From assembly GCA_028715505.1 (NCBI GenBank), contig JAQURS010000007.1, positions 1-50,631 on the forward strand: a stretch of DNA of 50,631 bases, in the 5' to 3' direction. The notes beneath the pieces are model-generated. The model saw nothing but the letters and a program-made list of their open reading frames with translations. It ran no database searches and was not told the DNA's origin. The stretch comes from Patescibacteria group bacterium (lineage in GTDB: Bacteria > Patescibacteriota > Patescibacteriia > 2-12-FULL-60-25). The position numbers were made by a program, and so were the translations under genes. Of the stretch, positions 42,201 to 50,593 are shown one piece after another (position 1 is the stretch's first letter; each line of letters opens with the position of its first letter).

Positions 42201-43204
42201 CCGTAAGCTTTAATTCGATTGGCTTTATGCTCTTCGATTGTTTTCGCGTAATAAATTTTTCCGCTGTCATCGTGCAGATAATAATAGTAATCGCTCGGCG
42301 TGGGATGGGAGGCGGCCTCAAGCGAATCTTTGCCCGGATTGCAGATGGGGCCAGGCGGCAAGCCGTCGTGTTTGTAGGTATTGTAAGGTGAAACGACCTC
42401 CAAATCTTCCAAACTGACGCGCGGCTTATTGCCGCCCGTGGCGTAATTGACGGTCGAATCCAATTGCAGGCGCATGCCGCCTTCCAAGCGGTTCAATAAA
42501 ATTCCGGCGATCATTTTCCTTTCTTCGGTGGTTCTCCCCTCTTTCTCGACGAGCGACGCCAGAATTACGAGATCTTTAAGGGAACGGGCCGAGGTGGCGT
42601 ATCCTTCGGTTTGTTTTTTAAACTCCTGTAGTTGCTTAAGCACGAACCCAAGCGGCAATTGGTCTTTCCAAACACGATAAGTGTCGGGAAACAAATAACC
42701 TTCGAGCGTAGCGTTGGCTGGCAAATCCTTTAAGAAATCAAATTGCTGCCGCAAGGCCGGCGAAAATCCTTTTTTTAATTTCGCGTCTCCGGTTAAGTCA
42801 GTGAACTCGCGGGTCGTCACTCCCCATTTACCCAATTCTTGGCCGACGTCTTGGTTGGTTGATCCCTCCAAAATCCTGATCGATATCTCGTCCCGAGCGG
42901 GTCCCAGGGCAAATTGTTTGGCTAGAGCCCGGTAAGACGATCCGGGATAAACGGCGTAATCACCGGGTTTGGGATGACGGGCATTCACGTCGAGATAACT
43001 GAATATTTTATAACCCACCGACGAGACGATGATGCCTTTCTGCGCCAACAAGTCCGCCATGGAAGCGGCGGCCGCGTTTTCCGGTACGCTGAAGGGCATG
43101 GAAGTGCTGACTGGCGAGCCGATGAAAGCCGACGGGATGAACCACGCCGAAAAAATGGCCAAGGCCAGTATCAAAATACCCAGCAAAAAAATTATTTTTT
43201 TCAT
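42194..43204 (-). CDS. mltG: Endolytic transglycosylase MltG (YceG-like)
   Basis: A 336-residue membrane-anchored protein: N-terminal helix (about 4-22), a LysM-like subdomain (about 40-120) and the YceG catalytic domain with LEGYLFPDTYRV, the catalytic Glu in ILASLVEKEG, NRLEGGMRLQLDSTVNYA and SPYNTYKHDGLPPGPICNPG. It cleaves nascent peptidoglycan strands to set glycan length, outside the cytoplasmic membrane. It is last in a four-gene operon with the PAP2 phosphatase and two phosphoglycerate mutases; the junction is TAATATG. Confidence 0.96.
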   Translation of the reverse strand: MKKIIFLLGILILALAIFSAWFIPSAFIGSPVSTSMPFSVPENAAAASMADLLAQKGIIVSSVGYKIFSYLDVNARHPKPGDYAVYPGSSYRALAKQFALGPARDEISIRILEGSTNQDVGQELGKWGVTTREFTDLTGDAKLKKGFSPALRQQFDFLKDLPANATLEGYLFPDTYRVWKDQLPLGFVLKQLQEFKKQTEGYATSARSLKDLVILASLVEKEGRTTEERKMIAGILLNRLEGGMRLQLDSTVNYATGGNKPRVSLEDLEVVSPYNTYKHDGLPPGPICNPGKDSLEAASHPTPSDYYYYLHDDSGKIYYAKTIEEHKANRIKAYGK

Positions 43205-43205
43205 A

Positions 43206-43733
43206 TTACGCGACGCTCCTCTGCCTTAAGGCCTTGTGGCCGAGCCTGACCAAGACGAAAGACACCAAACCGACCAGCATGCCGCCCAGGATATCGGTCG
43301 GATAATGGACGCCGGCGCCCATCCGGCCGATGGCGATTCCCAAAACCATCAACAAACAAGCCAGGCCCCATTTTTTGTTAACGGCGTAAAGCGCGGCCGT
43401 GACGGCTACGGCTATGGAAGTATGGATGGAAGGGAAAGAGTTGGTCAACGGCGGCGGAATAAGAGCAAGAATGTTCGGCACGGCCAAAAACGGCCTAAGG
43501 CGTAGGAATATGAACGAAAGCGCTTCTCCCAAAAAGATAGCCACGCCCACGGACCACATCGCCTCTTTGACGGCGTGCTTTTCGCGCGAGTTTCCGTAAA
43601 CCCAAAGCCAAGCCATCAGGGGCAGGTAAGCGAATATCAGTACGCGGGCCAAAAAAACATCCAGCCAGATGCCCAGGACCGAGCCGGTGAACATTTTCTG
43701 GATGGTAATGACAATGAGCGCGTCGACTGGCAT
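43206..43733 (-). CDS. PAP2-family membrane phosphatase
   Basis: A 175-residue integral membrane protein with five or six hydrophobic helices and the three PAP2 motifs: RLRPF (C1), SFPSIHTSIAVAV (C2, PSIH for PSGH) and GRMGAGVHYPTDILGG (C3). Relatives dephosphorylate undecaprenyl-pyrophosphate or phosphatidic acid at the outer membrane face, so a role in recycling the peptidoglycan lipid carrier fits its position next to mltG. It starts one base after the gpmI stop (TGATATG). Confidence 0.92.
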   Translation of the reverse strand: MPVDALIVITIQKMFTGSVLGIWLDVFLARVLIFAYLPLMAWLWVYGNSREKHAVKEAMWSVGVAIFLGEALSFIFLRLRPFLAVPNILALIPPPLTNSFPSIHTSIAVAVTAALYAVNKKWGLACLLMVLGIAIGRMGAGVHYPTDILGGMLVGLVSFVLVRLGHKALRQRSVA

Positions 43734-43734
43734 A

Positions 43735-45306
43735 TCAAATCAAAGGTCTGCCTATCATGTCGGACGTGGGCTCAAGCTCCATGATTTTTAAGATAGTCGG
43801 GGCCACGTCGGCCAACATGCCGACCGGCGGAGTCATGCTTAAATCGCCGCCGATAACGTCACCCGTGGGAGCGCGCAAACCCTCGAAGGCCTTGCCAATG
43901 ATCACGAACGGCACGGGATTGGTCGAGTGTTCCTTGTCCATGGCGCCGGTCGTCAGATTCAAGACTTCTTCCGAGTTACCGTGGTCCGCCGTGATGAGTA
44001 CCGTGCCGCCCACGGCCAAAGCCGCGTCCACGATCCGGCCAACGGCCACGTCCACCGACTCATGCGCTTTGACGGTGGCTTCCATGTTGCCGGTATGCGC
44101 GACCATGTCCGGGTTGGCGAAATTCGCCACCATGAAATCGTATTGACCTCCCGCGATTTCTTTGACGATCCTGTCCGCGATCTGCGGCGTGGACATCTCC
44201 GGCACGGCGTCATAGCTCGAAACGCGCGGCGACGGGATGATGACTCGCTCTTCACCCGGGAACTCGTCTTCGCGCATGCCGTTGAAGAAGAAAGTCACGT
44301 GCGCGTATTTTTCCGTCTCGGCGATGTGCAATTGCCTGTAACCGGCGTCGGAGATGACGCGCGCCATGCAATTCTCGACCAGCTGCGGAGGAAAAGCCAC
44401 TTCGACCGGCAAATCTTTTTCGTACTCGGTCATGGTGACCAGCATGAAGTCCGAAATCGGCTGCCGCGGGAACTTATCAAAATCAGGCAAGGCTAAAGAT
44501 TTGGTCAATTCGCGGGCGCGGTCAGGGCGGTAGTTGAAGAAAATGCCGGCATCGCCGCTTTTGACGGTCGCCACGGGCTGGCCTTTTTCCATGATGACGG
44601 TCGGTATCAGTTCCTCGTCGTAAACGCCCGCGGCATAGGAAGCTTCGACGGCCTTCTCGGCCGAATCCGCCTGTTGACCTTGGCCGTTCACCATGGCGTC
44701 ATACGCTTTCTGCAGGCGGTCCCAACGGCTATCGCGGTCCATGGCGTAATAACGGCCGCTGAGCGTGGCGATCGTCCCGACTTTGATTTCCTTAATCTTT
44801 TGTTCGAGTTCCCGGATAAAGCCCAAGCCGCTGTTAAAGATAGTGTCGCGTCCATCCATGAAAGCGTGGATGGCCACTCGGTCGAATTTTTGTTGCTTGC
44901 ACAATTCAAGCAAAGCGTAGAGATGGTCGAGGTGCGCGTGCACGCCGCCTGGTGAGCAAAGCCCCATCAAATGCAAAGTGCCTTTGGTTTTTTTGACGTG
45001 ATCGATGGCGCGCAAAAAAGCCTGGTCATGGAAAAACGATCCGTCCTCAATGCTTAAATTAATGCGCGGCAAACTTTGGAAAAATATTTTGCCGGCTCCG
45101 ATGGTCAAGTGGCCGACTTCCGAGTTGCCCATCTGGCCCCACGAAAGGCCAACCGCTTCGCCATTCGAACGCAAGGTCATGGCCGGATAAGTCTCGATCA
45201 GGTGCCTGAAATTAGGCATGTTGGCGCGCGTCACCGCGTTGCCGTCCGCGTCGGGCGCCACGCCAAAGCCGTCTAAAATCAAGAGAACCACCGGTTTTGA
45301 CCTCAT
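43735..45306 (-). CDS. gpmI: 2,3-bisphosphoglycerate-independent phosphoglycerate mutase, copy 1
   Basis: A 523-residue enzyme of usual length, interconverting 3- and 2-phosphoglycerate in glycolysis. Motifs: LLILDGFG (first metal Asp), MGNSEVGH with the phosphorylated Ser, SPGGVHAHLDH, FMDGRDT, GRYYAMDRDSRWDR, NYRPDRARE, NFANPDMVAHTG, TADHGNSEEV and EHSTNPVPF. All metal and phosphate ligands are present. The ATG at 45306 overlaps the stop of the second mutase gene by four bases (ATGA). Confidence 0.96.
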   Translation of the reverse strand: MRSKPVVLLILDGFGVAPDADGNAVTRANMPNFRHLIETYPAMTLRSNGEAVGLSWGQMGNSEVGHLTIGAGKIFFQSLPRINLSIEDGSFFHDQAFLRAIDHVKKTKGTLHLMGLCSPGGVHAHLDHLYALLELCKQQKFDRVAIHAFMDGRDTIFNSGLGFIRELEQKIKEIKVGTIATLSGRYYAMDRDSRWDRLQKAYDAMVNGQGQQADSAEKAVEASYAAGVYDEELIPTVIMEKGQPVATVKSGDAGIFFNYRPDRARELTKSLALPDFDKFPRQPISDFMLVTMTEYEKDLPVEVAFPPQLVENCMARVISDAGYRQLHIAETEKYAHVTFFFNGMREDEFPGEERVIIPSPRVSSYDAVPEMSTPQIADRIVKEIAGGQYDFMVANFANPDMVAHTGNMEATVKAHESVDVAVGRIVDAALAVGGTVLITADHGNSEEVLNLTTGAMDKEHSTNPVPFVIIGKAFEGLRAPTGDVIGGDLSMTPPVGMLADVAPTILKIMELEPTSDMIGRPLI

Positions 45307-46868
45307 ACGAGCAAGTTCCTCCCTTTCATTTCGGACGGCGTCCGGACGCACAGGCTCGCGAGCACCGTCGGGGCCACGTCGGCCAAAGTGCCATTTTTCA
45401 TTTTCTTTGATTTGCCCGGACCTGCGGCCAAAAACGGCACCGGGTTCGGGTTATGATGCGTGTCGCGCTCGCCGTGCGAACCAAAAAGCTGTTCGGCGTT
45501 GCCATGGTCGGCCGTGACGAAAAGATGGCCTCCGGCCTTGGAAACGGCTTTCCAGATTTTTTCCAACGGTTCGTCTAACTCTTCGCAAGCCCGGACGGTG
45601 GCCGCGAAGTCGCCGGTGTGTCCCACCATGTCCGCGTTGGCGAAATTGGCGCAAATGAAATCGTATTTCCTGCGGATGGATTTAATGATTTCCTGGCCAA
45701 TTTCCCTGGCCCTCATCCTGGGATAACGGTCGAACAATGACGTGCGGATGGATGGGATGCGCACGCGTTCCTCGCCGAATCGGGGCGCGTCGTATCCGCC
45801 GTTTAGGAAGTAAGTGACTTGAGAGTATTTTTCAGACTCGGCGACGTAAATCTGGCTGTAAGAGCGCAAAGCTTCAACAATGGTGCCGGAAATTCCCTGA
45901 TGGGGAAAAGCCGCGATGGCGCCGTCGATCTGTTTGCCGAATTCAGTCATGGTCGCGAAGTACAAATCATGGCAGATCTTTTTTCTATGGAAAGCCCGGC
46001 CGTTCCGTTTTTCAAAATCTTTTTGGATGAACGGCTTGATCATTTGGCGTGCGCGGTCGCTCCTCAAGTTCCAAAATATGACCGCGTCTTTATTCTCGAT
46101 GACGCACGGTTTTTCGCCGGACGGGACGATGACCGTTGGCAGGATGAATTCGTCGCTCTCACCGCGGCCGTAAGCTTGCTCAATCGCCTTGATCGGGGAA
46201 TCAGCCACTAACCCCATGCCGCGCGTCATGAGATTGTACGCCAAAGCCGTCCTTTCCCAATTACGGTCGCGGTCCATGGCATAAAAACGTCCTACGATGG
46301 TTCCGATCCTCATTCCCGGGGTCAAACGCTTTTCCAAATCCATGACCAGCTTGGCGGCATGGAATGGCGAGGTGTCGCGACCGTCGGTGAACAGATGCAA
46401 ATAAACCTTTGGCAAATTAAGATGCTTCGCGAAATCGATCAAAGCGGTAATGTGGCCGAAGTCCGCGTGGCCGCTCTGATGATTGGTCAAAAGCCCCATC
46501 AAATGCAAAGTGCTGCTATGGCGCAAAGCGTGCAAAGCGGCTTTAACGAAAGCTTGGTTATTTTCAAATAAATTTTTATGGATGGCCGCGTTGATTTTGA
46601 CTTTATCGCTTTTTATGGCCGAGCCCGCGCCAATGGTAGTGTGTCCTGCCTCGCTATTTCCGGTTTCGCCTTTCGGCAAACCCACCGCTTCCCCATCGGC
46701 TTTAAGCAAACAATGCGGATATTCGTTCCACAACTCATGCCAAAACGGCATTTTTGCCGCCAAAACTGCGTTGCCGACCTTACTTTTAGACATACCGAAG
46801 CCATCCCAAATCAAAAGGACCGCTGGGCCTTGGCAGGTTGGCTTCTTAATTTTTTTCCTAACGTCCAT
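45303..46868 (-). CDS. Phosphoglycerate mutase-like protein, copy 2 (divergent)
   Basis: A 521-residue iPGM homolog, first in the operon. It keeps LLIWDGFG, TGNSEAGH with the nucleophile Ser, FTDGRDT, GRFYAMDRDRNWER, LRSDRARQ, NFANADMVGHTG, TADHGN and NPVPF. The GGVHxH loop is changed to NHQSGHADFGH and the region around the last His differs (THHNPNPVPF). It is therefore probably still a metal-dependent phosphomutase, perhaps with a different substrate. The start MDVRKK at 46868 is nearly leaderless relative to the promoter at 46876-46904. Confidence 0.88.
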   Translation of the reverse strand: MDVRKKIKKPTCQGPAVLLIWDGFGMSKSKVGNAVLAAKMPFWHELWNEYPHCLLKADGEAVGLPKGETGNSEAGHTTIGAGSAIKSDKVKINAAIHKNLFENNQAFVKAALHALRHSSTLHLMGLLTNHQSGHADFGHITALIDFAKHLNLPKVYLHLFTDGRDTSPFHAAKLVMDLEKRLTPGMRIGTIVGRFYAMDRDRNWERTALAYNLMTRGMGLVADSPIKAIEQAYGRGESDEFILPTVIVPSGEKPCVIENKDAVIFWNLRSDRARQMIKPFIQKDFEKRNGRAFHRKKICHDLYFATMTEFGKQIDGAIAAFPHQGISGTIVEALRSYSQIYVAESEKYSQVTYFLNGGYDAPRFGEERVRIPSIRTSLFDRYPRMRAREIGQEIIKSIRRKYDFICANFANADMVGHTGDFAATVRACEELDEPLEKIWKAVSKAGGHLFVTADHGNAEQLFGSHGERDTHHNPNPVPFLAAGPGKSKKMKNGTLADVAPTVLASLCVRTPSEMKGRNLLV

Positions 46869-46875
46869 GGCCAAT

Positions 46876-46904
46876 AGCATAGCCTCTTTTCAAGGGATAA
46901 ACAA
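46876..46904 (-). promoter_or_regulatory. Possible near-leaderless promoter of the mutase operon
   Basis: On the minus strand TTGTTT (plus 46899-46904), 17-base spacer, TATGCT (46876-46881), only about eight bases from the ATG at 46868. It is a weak match at -35. Confidence 0.4.
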
Positions 46905-46910
46905 GGGGAA

Positions 46911-46965
46911 TTTGGCTTAACTTTGATGTTTTTATCAACAAGGCCAAGCTCTAATTTAAGCCAAA
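46911..46965. promoter_or_regulatory. Nested inverted repeat in the divergent promoter region
   Basis: TTTGGCTTAA (46911-46920) and TTAAGCCAAA (46956-46965) are perfect ten-base inverted repeats. Inside lies TTGAT-gttttt-ATCAA (46923-46938). It could be a regulator-binding site or a transcript hairpin. Confidence 0.45.
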
Positions 46966-47007
46966 AAATAATCAAAATTTGCGCCTTTCGCACAGACCGG
47001 GTTAATC

Positions 47008-47036
47008 TTGACAAAAGTGCAAAATTATGCTAAATT
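47008..47036 (+). promoter_or_regulatory. Sigma-70 promoter with extended -10
   Basis: TTGACA (47008-47013), 17-base spacer, TAAATT (47031-47036) preceded by TGC. The core is identical to that of the ncRNA promoter at 2938. The 100-base leader that follows holds two hairpins, CTGGC/GCCAG (about 47050-47072) and CTACGCT/AGCGTAG (about 47079-47103), before AGGAGG. Confidence 0.85.
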
Positions 47037-47144
47037 AACACGTTCAAACTGGCTTCCTGATAGGCTGCCAGTCCCTGGATCTACGCTCGCTTCGGCCAGC
47101 GTAGTTGACAACTAGGTTCAAAAACTTCTCAGGAGGTTAGTGTC

Positions 47145-48710
47145 ATGGCCGATTACGAAGCAAAGGTCCAGACGATCACGCTCGAACTGGGCGTGACAAC
47201 CGACTTCAAGCTGGAAGGCGACGTGGTAACAGAAGCAAAGAAGAAGTTCATCGATCTTCAGGTATCCGACCATCTCGAGGTCAATGATTGGGACGAGGAT
47301 GCCGGTACGGGAAACCTGACGGCGAGCGAGCTCAAAGACGGCGAGCTGACGTTCAAGGTCGCGGACGACGACGGCGAATCCGTTCCCGTTGTCTGCTCCG
47401 TGGTCGTCACGCCAGCCCGCGTACGAACGCCACCTCCCCCGCTCCCTCAACCGCCAATGCCCGAGCCGCAACCCGCTGCTCAGGCGGCACCTCAGGCGGC
47501 CCAGGCTCAACCGCAGCCGCAACCCGCAGTCCAGGCAGCTCAGCCGACCCCAGTGCCGGTTGTCGTGCAACCTGTCGTTGCGGTTCAAGCCGCTCCGGCG
47601 ACCAAGCAGTGTCCGTCATGCAACGCAAGCAACGACGTGAACGCGGTTCACTGCACCAACTGTGGTGCATCGTTCACAGGCGGCGCGCCAGCTCCGAATT
47701 CACCGGCTGCGAACGCGCAAGCGGCAGCCCAAGCTCAGGCACAAACGCCTGTTCAAGCCAATGCGACAGGAGGAACACCAATGACCCAGCAAGTACCAGT
47801 CGTTCAGCAGCCGCAACCGGCCGCACAACAACCGGCAGCGGTTCAGCCGCAACCGACACAACCTCAGCAGCCCGTCCAAGCTGCGCAGCAAGCCGCTCCG
47901 GTCCAGCAGCCGCAACCGGCTCCTGCTCAGGCTCCAGCAACGCAGCCTCAGCAGCCCGCTCAGGCAGCGCCGGCCAATGCCGCGCAGCCGCAAGCGGCTG
48001 GCCAGGCAGCGGCACCAGCGCAGCCGCCGGCCAACGCGGCACAGCAACCGGCAACCCCGGCTGCTCCCGGCGCTCGGTCACGTGTACGCAACGTCCTCTA
48101 CATCCTTGGAGTTATCGGCGTCTTCGCGCTCATCATCGTCGCAAGCCTCATCTTGCGCTGGTTGATCACGAAGAACCAGATCGCCGCTCCAGCAAGCCAT
48201 TCGCCTGTGACCGCATCGGCCAGCGCCGTAGCTCCGGCGACCAGCGCACCGGTCCCCGTCCCTGGCGTCAACGCATCGCTCTGTCCGGTCGGATACACCG
48301 CCATCCCGGTTGACGGCAATAGCTGCAACTACATGGGGTGGGACGGGGATTCCGCGCCGTACGCAGTGGACACGGTCCCGACCCCGGGACGCCTCGTCGT
48401 CTGCCGCACCAAGCCTGACCGCAACGTTGCCACAGGCGCGACCCTTCCGCTCACCGGGTACGAATGCACCCTGTGCTGGCCGTCGGACATCCCCACGGGT
48501 GCGGCCGTTCCTGCCAGCCAGGTTGCCTGGAGGTTGCTGGGACAGCGTGCCAATCATGTGACCCAGCCCGCTTGGTACGCCGACTGCCGGACCGGTTACA
48601 ACCGGCGATGCGGCATGTTGCTCAAGGATCCGAGTTGCGTCCGTAAGAACGCGGACGGCTCGGACGACCTGAGCAATTGCCTGCTCGAGATTCCGGCTCC
48701 CATCCAGTAG
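47145..48710 (+). CDS. Zinc-ribbon, Pro/Gln/Ala-rich single-span membrane protein
   Basis: A 521-residue protein. Residues 1-90 are a beta-rich domain. Residues 95-150 and about 180-305 are Pro/Gln/Ala repeats; between them is a zinc ribbon with C-x2-C-x10-C-x2-C (Cys156, 159, 170, 173). One membrane segment follows (about 310-335). The C-terminal 160 residues have about a dozen Cys and Trp residues and are probably extracytoplasmic and disulfide-linked. The start has AGGAGG eight bases upstream. The domain order suggests a cytoplasmic sensor or scaffold joined through the membrane to an external domain. No family is recognised. Its base composition is unlike that of the neighbouring operons. 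Confidence 0.75.
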   Translation: MADYEAKVQTITLELGVTTDFKLEGDVVTEAKKKFIDLQVSDHLEVNDWDEDAGTGNLTASELKDGELTFKVADDDGESVPVVCSVVVTPARVRTPPPPLPQPPMPEPQPAAQAAPQAAQAQPQPQPAVQAAQPTPVPVVVQPVVAVQAAPATKQCPSCNASNDVNAVHCTNCGASFTGGAPAPNSPAANAQAAAQAQAQTPVQANATGGTPMTQQVPVVQQPQPAAQQPAAVQPQPTQPQQPVQAAQQAAPVQQPQPAPAQAPATQPQQPAQAAPANAAQPQAAGQAAAPAQPPANAAQQPATPAAPGARSRVRNVLYILGVIGVFALIIVASLILRWLITKNQIAAPASHSPVTASASAVAPATSAPVPVPGVNASLCPVGYTAIPVDGNSCNYMGWDGDSAPYAVDTVPTPGRLVVCRTKPDRNVATGATLPLTGYECTLCWPSDIPTGAAVPASQVAWRLLGQRANHVTQPAWYADCRTGYNRRCGMLLKDPSCVRKNADGSDDLSNCLLEIPAPIQ

Positions 48711-48771
48711 GCAGCACCTTCCGAAATCAAAATCGTCTCGATCTGATCGGGACGATTCCCACCTTCTCAAA

Positions 48772-48815
48772 GGCTCCGTGAGTTCACTCTCCCGGGGCCT
48801 TTGTTCGTTTTAGTG
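48772..48815 (+). terminator. Terminator after the zinc-ribbon protein gene
   Basis: AAAGGCTCC pairs with GGGGCCTTT (one mismatch) across a loop, followed by GTTCGTTTT. A second hairpin, AATCGTC...GACGATT (about 48730-48757), lies just upstream. Confidence 0.7.
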
Positions 48816-49121
48816 TTTAATGTCAGCTACCGAAATTTTTATCAACTCTTCTTTGTTATCTTCGGGTAAAACCGGGGCCAACCTTTGAAAATCGCATTTT
48901 TCGCATTTATGCTCTATCTTCACGATTTCGCCGTGTTTCACTAAAACTCCAACGGGCTTCATCGGGCCTTGGCAACTTGATGACCTATCCCCCGGCACGT
49001 CGTCCATGTGTTTGCTCCAAAGACAATTCGGGCAATGGTTCGTCCGGCCGTTACCTTTGACGAATTTTCCGCAATGTTCGCAATTAAAGTCTTCAAAAAC
49101 TTTTTTAGTATGTGGAGGCAT
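48810..49121 (-). CDS. RNHCP domain protein
   Basis: A 103-residue protein with the RNHCP pattern: FNCEHCGKFV, GRTNHCPNCLWSKHMD, PGDRSSSCQGPMKPVG and a last HKCEKCDF pair, giving two zinc-binding Cys/His clusters. The family is small and common in Firmicutes and CPR; its function is unknown, though an RNA- or ribosome-linked role has been supposed. Its ATG overlaps the lysS stop by one base (TAATG), so it is translated in a coupled way. Confidence 0.9.
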   Translation of the reverse strand: MPPHTKKVFEDFNCEHCGKFVKGNGRTNHCPNCLWSKHMDDVPGDRSSSCQGPMKPVGVLVKHGEIVKIEHKCEKCDFQRLAPVLPEDNKEELIKISVADIKH

Positions 49122-50593
49122 TATCGTTCAGGTTTCATTATCGGAAACAGGATAACATCGCGCAAGTTAGGCTGTCCGGCCAACAAGGCAAAGATGCGGT
49201 CGATGCCCATGCCCCAACCCGTGATGGGCGGAAAACCCGTTTCCATGGCTTGCAAAAATTCCTCATCCAACTCAAAACTTTCCTCATCCCCCATTTTACG
49301 GAACTTTGCTTGCCGTTCCATGCGTTCGCGCTGGTCAATCGGATCAACTAACTCTGAATAAGCTTTGATGACTTCCCAACCGGCGATCACCAATTGAAAG
49401 CTGTCCACCAAACGCGGATCCTCCTCGTCGCGCCTGGCCAAAGGCAACATGTCGACCGTGTGGTTGGTAATAAAACACGGCGCGATAAGTTCCGGGCGCA
49501 CAAATTTTTTGTAGAGCTCGTCGATTAAAGTTCCAATTCCCCTTTTTAACGCGTCTTCAATTTCAATCTTTTTTGATTTGAGGACTTTCAGCAGTTCTTT
49601 GGCATCCGCGTATTCTAGGACGTCGATGCCTGATTTTTCCTTGATTAAGTCCGTCAATTTATAGCGGGGCAATGCTTGCGCCAAATCGATGTGATGGGTC
49701 GAACCGGTTTTACCGATCACGTCGAATTCGAGTTTGCCGAAAGTCTTGGCCACGACGTCTTTCAAAAAATTCTCGGTGAAATCCATGTTCCATAAATAAT
49801 CCTGGTACGCCACGTAATATTCGATTTGCGTGAACTCCTGGACGTGCGACGGATCGGAACCTTCGTTGCGGAAACATTTTGCCGTCTCGAAGACGCGATC
49901 AAAACCGCCGCCGATCAAACGCTTAAGGTAAGTCTCGGGCGAGATGCGCAAGACCATGTCCATATCGTCCGTTTCGTGATGCGTTTTGAAAGGCTTGGCG
50001 GCTGCCCCGGTCGCGACCGTCATCAAAATAGGAGTTTCGACTTCCAAGAAGCCGTTCAACTCCAAGCATTGTCGACAGTTCGAGACAAAAGCACTGCGGA
50101 GTTTGAATCTTTCGAACGATTCACGATTGGCGATCAAATCAAGTTCGCGATGGCGGTAAATCTTTTCAACGTCTTGGATGCCATGCCATTTTTCCGGCAA
50201 AGGCGAAATCGATTTGCACAGGAGTTTGATTGACGTGGCCCAGACGGTCGGCTCGCCGGTTTTGGTTTTGCCAAGCACGCCTTCGACGCCCATAAAATCA
50301 CCCCGGTCCAAAAGATCGACGAGTTTATAATTCTCGGCCCCCACATCGTCAACTTTAACCCCAACTTGGTGGGATCCTGACGCGTCCTGAATGGTGTAGA
50401 AGGCCAGCTTGCCGATGACGCGTTGAAGCATGATGCGGCCGGCCACGCTCACCTCTTGGCCTTCCGGCAAACCTTTCAATTCCGTTACGAGATGGGTGCG
50501 CTCAAACTTGGCCGGGTGCGGCTGAATTCCAGCGTCAATCAATTTTTGGCGGCGTTCCAAACGGTCCTGCCGCTCGTCCGTTTTATTGGGCAT
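49121..50593 (-). CDS. lysS: Lysyl-tRNA synthetase, class II
   Basis: A 490-residue enzyme of usual length. An N-terminal OB-fold (about 40-145) binds the anticodon. The class II catalytic core has motif 1 (FLEVETPILMTVATGAAAKPF), motif 2 (FRNEGSDPSHVQEFTQIEYYVAY) and motif 3 (GWGMGIDRIFALLAGQ). It charges tRNA-Lys with ATP. The C-terminus lies directly before the RNHCP gene. The upstream promoter lies mostly outside the window, apart from a weak TAGAAT (minus strand) near 50599-50604. Confidence 0.97.
   Translation of the reverse strand: MPNKTDERQDRLERRQKLIDAGIQPHPAKFERTHLVTELKGLPEGQEVSVAGRIMLQRVIGKLAFYTIQDASGSHQVGVKVDDVGAENYKLVDLLDRGDFMGVEGVLGKTKTGEPTVWATSIKLLCKSISPLPEKWHGIQDVEKIYRHRELDLIANRESFERFKLRSAFVSNCRQCLELNGFLEVETPILMTVATGAAAKPFKTHHETDDMDMVLRISPETYLKRLIGGGFDRVFETAKCFRNEGSDPSHVQEFTQIEYYVAYQDYLWNMDFTENFLKDVVAKTFGKLEFDVIGKTGSTHHIDLAQALPRYKLTDLIKEKSGIDVLEYADAKELLKVLKSKKIEIEDALKRGIGTLIDELYKKFVRPELIAPCFITNHTVDMLPLARRDEEDPRLVDSFQLVIAGWEVIKAYSELVDPIDQRERMERQAKFRKMGDEESFELDEEFLQAMETGFPPITGWGMGIDRIFALLAGQPNLRDVILFPIMKPER

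Noticed and set aside
47400-48060. CRISPR or DNA tandem repeat in the Pro/Gln/Ala region
   Set aside because: The repetition is of codons for Pro, Gln and Ala with irregular period and no conserved spacers.
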